In this document: one piece after another, positions 16,751 through 24,845 of the stretch | Layout of the letters: each line of letters opens with the position of its first letter | Numbering within the stretch: the stretch's first letter is position 1 | Assembly: GCF_900115555.1 (NCBI RefSeq) | Contig: NZ_FOWX01000038.1 | Coordinates: forward strand, 1-37,727 | Length of the DNA stretch: 37,727 nucleotides | Direction: 5' to 3' | Origin: Pseudomonas borbori | Lineage (GTDB): Bacteria; Pseudomonadota; Gammaproteobacteria; Pseudomonadales; Pseudomonadaceae | Notes under the pieces: model-generated | The model's input: only the letters and a program-made list of their open reading frames with translations | Databases searched by the model: none | What the model was told of the DNA's origin: nothing | Made by a program: the position numbers and the translations under genes

Positions 16751-17101
16751 GCCGGTCCTTTTCACGTCGACCAGCCCGCCGACTTCGTGTGACCGGCTTG
16801 CGCATTCGCGCGCCGCCACTATGCCGGCAGCTCTGCTCTCACCCGCCGGCCGGGCCTCGCCTGTGCCTGGCCCGCCTCACCTGATTACCCACCCCAGGAG
16901 CGCCAAGGCAGGGGAAAAAAGCGGAGGGCAAGATAAAAGGGCGCAGCACTTCGTGGCGCTCGCAACCAGTCTGCACGGGGGATGGAAGCGGCACAGCGCC
17001 GGGGCCGCCAGGTGCCGGAGCTGCCTTCCTGCCTGCGGCAGCACTGGCCCAACCGCGTGCTTGGCACGCCTCACTGCGATCAACTTGGAGGAATCATCAG
17101 C
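16751..17101. other. Intergenic region before relaxase, candidate oriT
   Basis: No convincing gene is present; a 46-codon frame starting at 16747 overlaps the traF stop but has no recognisable motif. A purine-rich segment, GGGGAAAAAAGCGGAGGGC then AAGATAAAAGGGC (16911-16942), followed by a small imperfect hairpin (CAC-TTC-GTG, about 16947-16955), resembles transfer origins that sit just upstream of VirD2-like relaxase genes in these elements. The nick site cannot be named from sequence alone. Confidence 0.4.
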
Positions 17102-19051
17102 ATGAGCAAGGAACGCGATCAGCATGGAGAAGAACGCTTCCACCCCCGGCCGGGGGCACCAAAGCAGCGCGGCCAGACCTTCGTCAATCAAGTGCTGCGC
17201 CAGGCCAACAAGGCCGGTACCGGCAAGCCGCGCAAGGCGGGTCGCCAACCTGGCGCCCGCCTCGGCCGCGGGCATGTCGCCGCCCGTTTCAGCACGCAGC
17301 TACTGCAGCCCAACGCCCGCCGGGTCACCATCAAGACCCGTCTGGTGAACCTACGCCAGGCGGGCAAGCGCTCGACCACCAGCCATCTGCGTTACATCGA
17401 GCGCGATGGCGTGAGTCGCGAGGGCGAGCCCGGCCAAGCCTACGGTCCGCTGACCGATCAGGCAGACACGGAGGCCTTCGAGGAGCGCGGCCGGGACGAC
17501 CGCCACCAGTTCCGCTTCATCGTCTCGCCCGAGGATGCCGAGCAACTCGACGACCTGCGTACCTACACCCGCCACCTGATGAGCCGCATGGAGGCCGACT
17601 TGGGCACCCGCATCGACTGGGTGGCAGTCGATCACTGGAACACCGACAACCCGCACACACACATCGTGCTGCGGGGCAAGGATGATACTGGCAAGGATCT
17701 GGTGATCGCCCGCGACTACATCGCCGAGGGCATGCGTAATCGCGCTGCGGAACTGGTCACCGAGTGGCTGGGCCCGCGCACCGAACTGGAGATCCAGCGC
17801 GGCCTGCAGCGGGAGGTGCAGCAAGAGCGTTGGACCAGCCTGGATCGTACCCTGCTGCGCGAGCGTCAGGCCGGCGTGCTGCATCTGGAAAGCCTTGCCA
17901 AACATCCGCATCGGCAGCTACTGATCGGCCGCCTGCAGCACCTGCAGCAGTTGGGCCTGGCGCGCGAGGATCGGCCTGGGCACTGGATCATGCGCGACGA
18001 CGCCGAGGCGACCCTGCGGGCCATGGGCGAGCGCGGCGATATCGTGCGCACCCTGCAACGCGCCATGGGCGATGCACAGCGCGAGCTGGCAGTACTCGAG
18101 CCGGGTGGCGGCCACTATGCCGTGGTCGGTCGGGTGGTGGCCAAGGGGCTGGCGGATGAGCTGCACGACCGCGGCTATCTGGTGGTCGATGGTCTCGACG
18201 GCAAGGCCCACTACCTGGCCCTGCCTGCCCGCACAGAACTGGCCGACTACCCCATCGGTGCAGTGGTGGAGACGCGGACAATGAGAGAACCGCGCGCAGT
18301 GGATCGCTCGATTGCTTCGCTGGCGGCGGATGGCCTTTACCGCACCGATCAGCACCTTGCCCTGGCCCGGTCGCAGGCCGCCCACGGGCATAACCCCGAG
18401 GCGCTGGTAGAACGCCATGTGCGGCGCCTGGAGTCTCTGCGCCGGGCCGGTATCGTGGAGCGCCTGGCCGATGGGGTCTGGCGCGTGCCCAACGACCTGC
18501 CCGAACGGGGCCGACAACATGACGCCCACCGCCTGGGCGATGTCGCCGTCGAGTTGCGCACGCCGCTGCCGGTTGAGCGGCAGGTTCGCACTGTCGGCGC
18601 GACCTGGCTGGACCAGCAGTTGATTGGCGGCAGCCGAGAGCTGGCCGACAAGGGCTTCGGCACGGAAGTGCGCGAGGCGCTGAGGCAGCGTGCCGACTTC
18701 CTGATGGAACAGGGCCTGGCCGAGCGCCGGGGTCAGCGCGTCGTGCTCGCACGTAACCTGCTGGCCACCCTGCGCGCTCGAGAGCTATCGGCAGCGGCGC
18801 GCGCGATCGCGGCGCAGACCGGTCTGCAGCACCGCCCCCTGGTTGATGGCGAACGGCTCAGCGGGGTCTACCGGCGCAGCGTGCAACTGGCCAGCGGCCG
18901 TTTCGCAATGCTCGACGACGGAGTTGGCTTCAGCCTGGTGCCGTGGAAACCGGTGATCGAGCCCAGGCTCGGGCAGAGCCTCTCGGCTGTGGTGCAAGAC
19001 AATCGCGTCTCCTGGCAACTGGGACGCCAGCGCGGGCCGACGATTGGCTGA
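17102..19051 (+). CDS. VirD2-like relaxase (DUF3363 type)
   Basis: The 649-residue protein is the conjugative relaxase of Tn4371-like elements. The N-terminal domain has a HLRYIERDG stretch (about 95-103) and the histidine triad region DHWNTDNPHTHIVLRG (His178, His185, His187) that binds the metal for nicking. The C-terminal half matches the DUF3363 region, with GVWRVPNDL near residue 460. The start at 17102 (MSKERDQHGEERF) has a TTGGAGGA site 10 bases upstream; a longer in-frame start at 16982 runs through the oriT-like region and is not preferred. Relaxase cuts oriT and pilots the strand into the recipient. Confidence 0.92.
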   Translation: MSKERDQHGEERFHPRPGAPKQRGQTFVNQVLRQANKAGTGKPRKAGRQPGARLGRGHVAARFSTQLLQPNARRVTIKTRLVNLRQAGKRSTTSHLRYIERDGVSREGEPGQAYGPLTDQADTEAFEERGRDDRHQFRFIVSPEDAEQLDDLRTYTRHLMSRMEADLGTRIDWVAVDHWNTDNPHTHIVLRGKDDTGKDLVIARDYIAEGMRNRAAELVTEWLGPRTELEIQRGLQREVQQERWTSLDRTLLRERQAGVLHLESLAKHPHRQLLIGRLQHLQQLGLAREDRPGHWIMRDDAEATLRAMGERGDIVRTLQRAMGDAQRELAVLEPGGGHYAVVGRVVAKGLADELHDRGYLVVDGLDGKAHYLALPARTELADYPIGAVVETRTMREPRAVDRSIASLAADGLYRTDQHLALARSQAAHGHNPEALVERHVRRLESLRRAGIVERLADGVWRVPNDLPERGRQHDAHRLGDVAVELRTPLPVERQVRTVGATWLDQQLIGGSRELADKGFGTEVREALRQRADFLMEQGLAERRGQRVVLARNLLATLRARELSAAARAIAAQTGLQHRPLVDGERLSGVYRRSVQLASGRFAMLDDGVGFSLVPWKPVIEPRLGQSLSAVVQDNRVSWQLGRQRGPTIG

Positions 19052-19068
19052 GCGGCCCGCGCTCGTGG

Positions 19069-19923
19069 TCACGCGAGCTCAGGTGCAAGCTGCAACCACT
19101 GCTCGAAGGCTCGGCTTTGCGGCAGGCCTTCCTTGGCCGCGTAGTAGACCAGTCGCAGGTGGCGATCCTCGTCGATGGTCAGCGTGGTGTGCTCGAACAC
19201 CACCTGGCCGACCGCCTCGATGTGCAGATGGCGAATGCCCTGGCAGGGACCATGGATGTCCTGCTGGCGCCACCAGGCCTTGAAGTCGGGGGAAACCTTC
19301 TCCAGGTCCTTCACCAGCGCGGCGATATCCGGGTCCTGGGTCGCCCGCACGAAGTCGCGACGAAAGCTCGAGAGGATCTGCAGCGCCTGTTCTTCCCAGG
19401 GGTCGAACAATTCGTGCATGGCCGGGCTGGTGAACAGCATCCACAGCAGGTTGCGCCGATCCGCCGGCAGCGCGGAGAAGCCGAAGACCCGATCCGCCGC
19501 GGCATTCCAGGCCAGCACGTCCCAGCGTAGGTTGAGCACGTAGGCCGGGCGTGACGGGATGTCGCCCATCAACCGGTGGATCAGCGGCGGCACCACGCAC
19601 CAGGTCAGGCCCGGTTCTGGCGGCAGGCGCTGATGAGCCAGCAGGAACAGGTGGCGCCGCTCGGTGGCATCCAGCTTGAGCGTTCGCGAGAGGTTGTCGA
19701 GGAAGGTGGAGGACACGCTGATGTCCCGCCCCTGCTCCAGCCAGGTGTACCAGGACAGTCCCACCCCAGCCAGGGCAGCTACCTCCTCGCGGCGCAGTCC
19801 TGGCGTCCGCCGCCGGCTGCCGGTGGGCAGCCCCACCTCCTCCGGCGAAATCCGCTCACGCCGGCTGCGCAGGAATTCGGCCAGCTCTGCCCGGGTGCGT
19901 TCGAGTGTGCGAGGCGCGCTCAT
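19069..19923 (-). CDS. MmyB-type XRE-family transcriptional regulator
   Basis: The 284-residue protein has an N-terminal XRE HTH (LAEFLRSRRERISPEEVGLP then RRTPGLRREEVAALAGVGLSWYTWLEQGRDI) and a C-terminal PAS-like MmyB ligand-binding domain (WDVLAWNAAADRVFGFSALPADRRNLLWMLF). MmyB-type proteins regulate secondary-metabolite genes or bind fatty acids. The start is set at 19923 because GGAGGTAACCGG stands directly before ATG. It diverges from the ALA-synthase operon and converges on the relaxase. It is the natural candidate regulator of the cargo cluster. Confidence 0.9.
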   Translation of the reverse strand: MSAPRTLERTRAELAEFLRSRRERISPEEVGLPTGSRRRTPGLRREEVAALAGVGLSWYTWLEQGRDISVSSTFLDNLSRTLKLDATERRHLFLLAHQRLPPEPGLTWCVVPPLIHRLMGDIPSRPAYVLNLRWDVLAWNAAADRVFGFSALPADRRNLLWMLFTSPAMHELFDPWEEQALQILSSFRRDFVRATQDPDIAALVKDLEKVSPDFKAWWRQQDIHGPCQGIRHLHIEAVGQVVFEHTTLTIDEDRHLRLVYYAAKEGLPQSRAFEQWLQLAPELA

Positions 19924-20079
19924 CCGGTTACCTCCAGTAATAGCATAAACGGTCAAATTGTAACCCTTATAGATTCAAACAAGAATACCTCCTCCCTGGC
20001 CGTAAAGGAGCGTGCCAGGGCGCTTGCTTGATGAGGAAAAACACATCGACGTGTCATCAACAGCTCAGGAGATATACGG
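19924..20079. promoter_or_regulatory. Divergent promoter region of the cargo cluster
   Basis: This AT-rich intergenic region serves the MmyB-type gene and the ALA-synthase-like gene. It contains an inverted repeat CCCTGGC (19994-20000) and GCCAGGG (20014-20020) with a 13-base spacer, a candidate operator or leader hairpin, and CAGGAGATATACGG just before the ALA-synthase start. Confidence 0.5.
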
Positions 20080-21312
20080 ATGTACCAGGCACTTCTTCGC
20101 GAACAACTGGAGACGCTGAAGTCCTCCAACCAGTACCGCACCTTCACCACCCTCAGTCGCATCTGCGGCCAATACCCGCTGGCCAAATTGAAAGGTACGA
20201 ACCATAGACCGGTGGTTGTCTGGTGCAGCAACGACTACCTCGGCATGTCCCAGCACCCCAGCGTGCGCGAGGAGATGCATGACGCGCTGGAAACATACGG
20301 CGCAGGATCAGGTGGCTCGCGCAATATCGGCGGCTCCCACGAGGTCTATGTCCGTCTGGAAGAAAGCCTGGCCGACTGGCATGGCAAGGAAGCGGCGCTA
20401 GTATTTCCCACCGGCTTCGGTTCCAACGACGCCACCATCCAGTGCCTGTTGCGACGCATCCCCGACTGCGTGGTGATCAGCGATGAACTGAACCATGCCT
20501 CCATCGTCAACGGCATCCGTTCGACACCGAACGAGCGCAAGGTCTTCCGCCACAACGATATCGAGCACTTGGAGCAGATACTCGCCTGCTACCCACTCGG
20601 CCAGCCAAAACTCGTCGTATTCGAGTCCATCTACTCGATGGATGGGGACATTGCGCCCATCGCAGGGATCGTCGAAGTCGCCAAGCGCTACAACGCGCTC
20701 ACCTACCTCGATGAAGTGCATGCCGTCGGCATGTACGGCCCGCGCGGCGCTGGTGTCGCCGCCGAGCGCGGTCTGGCCGACCAGGTGGATATCATCCAGG
20801 CCACGATGGCTAAGGGTATCGGCGTTATAGGCGGCTACATCGCATCGACTCAGGTCATCGTCGACGCCGTGCGCTCCTTCGCCACCGGTTTCATCTTTAC
20901 CACTTCCCTACCGCCCGCCATTACGGCCGGCTGTCTGGCCAGCGTGAATCACCTCAAAACATGCAGCGTGGAGCGTGATCTCTTGCGTACCAAGACTGCC
21001 AAGCTACGCGAACGCCTCAAGCACTATGACGTGCCAGTCATGCCCTGCTCACAAACACACGTACTGCCGGTACTGGTAGGTGATGCGCAGCGCTGCAAGG
21101 CTGCGGCAGAACGTCTGCTGCAAATCCATGGCGTGTACCTGCAGCCAATCAACTACCCGTCGGTACCGATAGGTACCGAGCGCTTTCGCGTCAACACCAC
21201 CCCGAACCACAGCGACGAGCAAATCGAGCATCTGGCGGCCTCGCTGCGTGAGACCTTCGAGCACTTCTCCATCCCTCTGGCCTCCCAGGCCTTCGGCACG
21301 GAGGTGGCCTGA
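20080..21312 (+). CDS. 5-aminolevulinate synthase-like PLP enzyme
   Basis: The 410-residue protein matches ALA synthase along its length, not just the wider alpha-oxoamine synthase family: NQYRTF at the start, WCSNDYLGM (49-56), GAGSGGSRNIGGSH, DELNHASIV (His139), YSMDGDIAPI, DEVHAVGMYGPRG (Asp211, His214), and the PLP lysine in ATMAKGIGVIGG (Lys245). The end, QPINYPSVPIGTERFRVNTTPNH, corresponds to the ALAS succinyl-CoA-specific part. The expected reaction is glycine plus succinyl-CoA to 5-aminolevulinate. Pseudomonads make ALA from glutamyl-tRNA, so this copy probably serves a specialised pathway with the downstream genes. A changed acyl-CoA choice is possible. Confidence 0.9.
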   Translation: MYQALLREQLETLKSSNQYRTFTTLSRICGQYPLAKLKGTNHRPVVVWCSNDYLGMSQHPSVREEMHDALETYGAGSGGSRNIGGSHEVYVRLEESLADWHGKEAALVFPTGFGSNDATIQCLLRRIPDCVVISDELNHASIVNGIRSTPNERKVFRHNDIEHLEQILACYPLGQPKLVVFESIYSMDGDIAPIAGIVEVAKRYNALTYLDEVHAVGMYGPRGAGVAAERGLADQVDIIQATMAKGIGVIGGYIASTQVIVDAVRSFATGFIFTTSLPPAITAGCLASVNHLKTCSVERDLLRTKTAKLRERLKHYDVPVMPCSQTHVLPVLVGDAQRCKAAAERLLQIHGVYLQPINYPSVPIGTERFRVNTTPNHSDEQIEHLAASLRETFEHFSIPLASQAFGTEVA

Positions 21313-21313
21313 G

Positions 21314-21817
21314 ATGGATCACACCTTCCTTACCGTGCGCCCGGCGACCGTAGCCGACCTGGCCAGCCTGGTGGAACTGCGCGCGCACCTGCTGGACGGT
21401 ACCGCAGCCAGCTACTCGAGCAAGACGCCGGAGCATTCGGCGCGCTGGCGTGCGGCCTACCGCACCTGGCTGAGCAGTCGCCTGAACGAAAGCGACTGCG
21501 TGCAGATCTTCGCCGCCGAGCACAGGGAGTCCGGCCAGGTGCTGGGCTGCGCGACCGCCATCATCGACCAGCGCGCGCCGGCGCCTGGCTGCCTCAACGG
21601 CCTGTCCGGCTGGGTGCAGTCGGTGGTGGTGGCGCCGCAGTGGCGCAACCGTGGCATCGCCCGGCAGTTGATGCAGCACCTGCTGCGCTGGTTTGCCAAT
21701 CGTGGCGTCGGCTCCGTGGTGCTGCAAAGCACTGAGGCCGCCGGCACGCTGTACCAGGCTCTGGGCTTCGCGGTCAGCGACGAGCGCCTGCTGATCCGTC
21801 AGGAGACCTTCGCATGA
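21314..21817 (+). CDS. GNAT-family N-acetyltransferase
   Basis: The 167-residue protein has the GNAT fold: LTVRPATVADLASLVELRAHLL at the start, the acetyl-CoA-binding segment VQSVVVAPQWRNRGIARQLMQHLL (motif A, QxxGxA-like), and a C-terminal ALGF motif. It starts 1 base after the ALA-synthase stop and overlaps the next gene by 4 bases. It probably acylates an amine of the pathway intermediate, or the finished compound as self-protection. The substrate is unknown. Confidence 0.88.
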   Translation: MDHTFLTVRPATVADLASLVELRAHLLDGTAASYSSKTPEHSARWRAAYRTWLSSRLNESDCVQIFAAEHRESGQVLGCATAIIDQRAPAPGCLNGLSGWVQSVVVAPQWRNRGIARQLMQHLLRWFANRGVGSVVLQSTEAAGTLYQALGFAVSDERLLIRQETFA

Positions 21818-22884
21818 AGATCCTGATCATCGGCCTGGGCTACGCCGGCAACCGCTACCGCCGCGCCTTCGAACATATCGCCGCGAGCACCGGCCTACCG
21901 TTGGCGCTGGCCTACGTCGGGCGCCGGCAGAAACCGACCGAGTTGCCCTACTTCGACAACGTCGGCCGGGCGCTGCAGGCGTTCGCTCCGGACATCGTCG
22001 TGGTCAGCGTCAACGACCACAGCCATGCGCCCGTGCTGCAGCAGTTGGCCGGCTACCGGGGCTTCGTGATTTGCGAGAAGCCCCTGGTCACGCCCCGCGA
22101 CGACTTGGCCGAGTTGTTCGGCGCACTGGAACACGTCAGTGGCTTTGCCCTGGATCTGGTGGAGCGCTACTCGGACGCCAGCCGGCAGCTACGCGAGTGG
22201 GTCGAGCGGCACGACTGGCAACTGGTGCGCGCCAGCTTCCACTGGGGCAAGGATCGTATCAACGACTACCGCCCCACCTGCGGCGTGACCAGCGAGGTGA
22301 TCCATGCCCTGGACCTGCTCGGCTGGATCTGCCCGCGCGCCGGCCAGCTCAGGTTGCATGGCGTACTCGGCGTGCGCTCGGACTTCTCGATCTCCGGCAA
22401 CGAAGTGCTCGACACCGTGCAGCTCACTGCCAGCCTGGGCGAGGCGCGTGTCACTGGCTACGCCAGCTTCGTCAACATCGTCCGTCAGCGCACTGTGGAC
22501 TTCAGCTTCGTCGACCGCGACGCCCGGCTGATCAATGCGCGCCTGGTGTTCGACACGCCGCTCTGGGATCACGACCAACTGCGGATCTGGACGCGCGACG
22601 CGAACGGCGCTGAGGACGTGCAGCACGCGTTCGCCACCGCCCCTGACGAGCCAGGCCTGGACACCCTGCACAAGCTCTCGCGGCTGTGCCTGCAAGTGGT
22701 GCGCGCCGTGGCGCTCAAGGAGCCGCCACGCCAGCCATTCGCCGGTCTCGACACCGCCGTGGCGCTGCAGCGCCTGCTCAATGACCTCGACACCCACGCC
22801 CAAACCCCACCACCGGCACGCTACCTCCATGGCGAGACGCGTGTGCTGTTGGCCGAGGACAGCGACCTGGAAAGCCTCGGGTAA
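21814..22884 (+). CDS. Gfo/Idh/MocA-family oxidoreductase
   Basis: The 356-residue protein has an N-terminal Rossmann fold with GLGYAGNRY (residues 7-15) for NAD(P), and the family EKP motif (Glu88-Lys89-Pro90) that holds the catalytic lysine. The C-terminal domain has the usual GVTSEVIHALDLL helix. Such enzymes reduce or oxidise carbonyl/hydroxyl groups on sugars, but also on biliverdin and other small molecules. It overlaps the GNAT gene (ATGA), so it works in the same pathway. Reduction of the aminoketone is a reasonable guess only. Confidence 0.88.
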   Translation: MKILIIGLGYAGNRYRRAFEHIAASTGLPLALAYVGRRQKPTELPYFDNVGRALQAFAPDIVVVSVNDHSHAPVLQQLAGYRGFVICEKPLVTPRDDLAELFGALEHVSGFALDLVERYSDASRQLREWVERHDWQLVRASFHWGKDRINDYRPTCGVTSEVIHALDLLGWICPRAGQLRLHGVLGVRSDFSISGNEVLDTVQLTASLGEARVTGYASFVNIVRQRTVDFSFVDRDARLINARLVFDTPLWDHDQLRIWTRDANGAEDVQHAFATAPDEPGLDTLHKLSRLCLQVVRAVALKEPPRQPFAGLDTAVALQRLLNDLDTHAQTPPPARYLHGETRVLLAEDSDLESLG

Positions 22885-22907
22885 CCCAAAATCACAAGGA
22901 GAACTTT

Positions 22908-24761
22908 ATGTGTGGAATCGCTGGATGGCTGTCCTACAGCCAGAACATGGAAGCGCAACGCGACACCCTGCAGCGCATGACCGACACCATGGCCCTGCGC
23001 GGGCCGGATGCCGGCGGCGTATGGATCGACGGACCGGTCGGCCTCGGCCATCGCCGGCTGTCGATCATTGATCTGGAAGGCGGCCGCCAACCTATGACAG
23101 CGCGCCATGGCAACCTGCGTGAAGTCGCCGCCATCACCTACAGCGGCGAGGTCTACAACTTCCGCGAACTGCGCACCGAGTTACAGCGGCGCGGGCACCA
23201 ATTCGAGACCCGCAGCGACACCGAGGTGGTGCTGCGCGCCTATGTAGAATGGGGCGAGGCCTTCGTCGAACGGCTCAACGGCATGTATGCCTTCGCCGTC
23301 TGGGACCTGCGCTCGCAAGAACTGCTGCTGATCCGCGACCGCATGGGCGTCAAGCCGCTCTACTACTTCCCCACCGCGGATGGTGTGATCTTTGGCTCCG
23401 AGCCCAAGGCGCTGCTGGCCAACCCATTGGTACCGCGCAAGGTGCGAGCTGACGGGTTGCGCGAGATCCTGGAGATGGTCAAGACGCCGGGGCATGCGGT
23501 GTTCGCCGGTATGCGCGAGGTGATGCCGGGCGAAATCGTGCGGATCAGCCGCCAGGGCCTGGGCCGCCGCCACTACTGGAAACTGGAGGCGCGCGAGCAC
23601 GACCACTCGTTGGACGAGACTATCCGCCATACACGCGACCTGCTGGAAGACATCGTCGACCGCCAGATCGTCGCCGACGTACCGCTGTGCAGCCTGCTGT
23701 CGGGCGGCCTGGACTCCTCGATCATTACCGCGTTGGCCTCGAAGAAGCTGCTGGCCGCTGGCAAGGAGAACATCCGCTCCTTCTCCGTCGACTTTCTCGA
23801 CCACGGCAGCGGCTTCACCGGCGATGCCGTGCGTGGCACGCCGGATGCACCCTTCGTGCGCGACCTGGTTGAGAAGATCCACTCCAGCCACCAGGAGATC
23901 GTCCTCGACAGCCGTGAGCTGGCCGACCCGGCGTTGCGCGCGCAGATCGTCCGCGCCCTCGATCTGCCACCGGCCTTCTGGGGTGACATGTGGCCGTCGC
24001 TCTACCGCCTGTTCCAGGAGGTGCGCAAGCATTCGACGGTAGCCCTGTCCGGCGAGAGCGCGGACGAGGTGTTCGGCGGCTACCGCTGGTTCCACGATCC
24101 GGAGGCGATCCAGGCCGATACCTTCCCCTGGCTGACCTCGGTGACCGGCAAGTACTTCGACGGCAAGACCCTGTTCGACCCGGGCTTGCTGGCCCAACTC
24201 GATATGCAGAGCTTCCTGCGCGACAGCTATAGCCAGGCCATCGCCGAGGCGCCGGTACTGCCTGGCGAGAGCAAGGTAGATCAGCGCATGCGGCAGATGA
24301 GCTACGTCAACCTGACGCGCTTCGTGCAGACCCTGCTGGATCGCAAGGACCGCATGAGCATGGCCGTCGGCCTCGAGGTGCGGGTGCCCTTCTGCGACCA
24401 CCGCCTGGTCGAGTACGCCTTCAACATCCCCTGGGCGATGAAGGCCTTCGATGGGCGGGAGAAGAGCATCCTGCGCGCGGCGACCCGCGACCTGTTGCCG
24501 GAGTCGATCAGCGAGCGGGTCAAGAGCCCCTACCCCTCAACCCAGGACCCGGCCTACGAGCAGGCGCTGCGTGACGCGCTGGCCGCCATCCAGACGGATC
24601 GCAATGCGCCGGTAACGCCACTGCTCGACAGCGGCCGTATACAGCAGACCCTGGCCAAACCGCTCGGCAGCGTCTCGCCCATGTACGAACGCATGGGCAT
24701 GGAGTTGGCGGTCGGCCTCAACACCTGGCTGAGCGAGTACGACGTCAGCCTCGAACTCTAG
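22908..24761 (+). CDS. Asparagine synthase (glutamine-hydrolysing) family amidotransferase
   Basis: The 617-residue protein has a complete Ntn glutaminase domain: Cys2 after the start Met, RGPDAGG, LGHRRLSIIDLEGG, YSGEVYNFRELR, RSDTEVV. The C-terminal synthetase domain has the PP-loop LLSGGLDSS (about 263-271) and SGESADEVFGGY. It should use glutamine and ATP to amidate a carboxylate. A spacing of 23 bases with an AAGGAG site ties it to the upstream genes. Family relatives in biosynthetic clusters form amides or lactams other than asparagine; here the carboxylate of an ALA-derived compound is a possible substrate. Plain asparagine synthesis cannot be ruled out. Confidence 0.9.
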   Translation: MCGIAGWLSYSQNMEAQRDTLQRMTDTMALRGPDAGGVWIDGPVGLGHRRLSIIDLEGGRQPMTARHGNLREVAAITYSGEVYNFRELRTELQRRGHQFETRSDTEVVLRAYVEWGEAFVERLNGMYAFAVWDLRSQELLLIRDRMGVKPLYYFPTADGVIFGSEPKALLANPLVPRKVRADGLREILEMVKTPGHAVFAGMREVMPGEIVRISRQGLGRRHYWKLEAREHDHSLDETIRHTRDLLEDIVDRQIVADVPLCSLLSGGLDSSIITALASKKLLAAGKENIRSFSVDFLDHGSGFTGDAVRGTPDAPFVRDLVEKIHSSHQEIVLDSRELADPALRAQIVRALDLPPAFWGDMWPSLYRLFQEVRKHSTVALSGESADEVFGGYRWFHDPEAIQADTFPWLTSVTGKYFDGKTLFDPGLLAQLDMQSFLRDSYSQAIAEAPVLPGESKVDQRMRQMSYVNLTRFVQTLLDRKDRMSMAVGLEVRVPFCDHRLVEYAFNIPWAMKAFDGREKSILRAATRDLLPESISERVKSPYPSTQDPAYEQALRDALAAIQTDRNAPVTPLLDSGRIQQTLAKPLGSVSPMYERMGMELAVGLNTWLSEYDVSLEL

Positions 24762-24770
24762 CCCCAACCG

Positions 24771-24797
24771 GATGTGGCCCCGGAGCGGGGCCGCATC
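24771..24797 (+). terminator. Terminator-like hairpin after the amidotransferase gene
   Basis: GATGTGGCCCC (24771-24781) and GGGGCCGCATC (24787-24797) form an 11-base stem with one G-U pair and a 5-base loop. No T-run follows, so it may slow rather than stop transcription before the transporter gene. Confidence 0.55.
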
Positions 24798-24845
24798 CCT
24801 CCGCTGTACCACCCACACGTTCCTGCAACGCAAGCGAGTCCGAGC

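Noticed and set aside
16821..17105. A 94-codon frame between traF and the relaxase gene
   Set aside because: The product is compositionally odd with no motif and covers the oriT-like region; the gap looks noncoding.
17351..18752. Long minus-strand open frames inside the relaxase gene
   Set aside because: They are antisense shadows in GC-rich DNA with low-complexity Arg/Pro/Ala products; the plus-strand frame has full relaxase motifs.
20080..21312. 2-amino-3-ketobutyrate ligase or 8-amino-7-oxononanoate synthase
   Set aside because: The YRTF start and the NYPSVPIGTERFR end are specific to ALA synthases, and the neighbours are not biotin or threonine genes.
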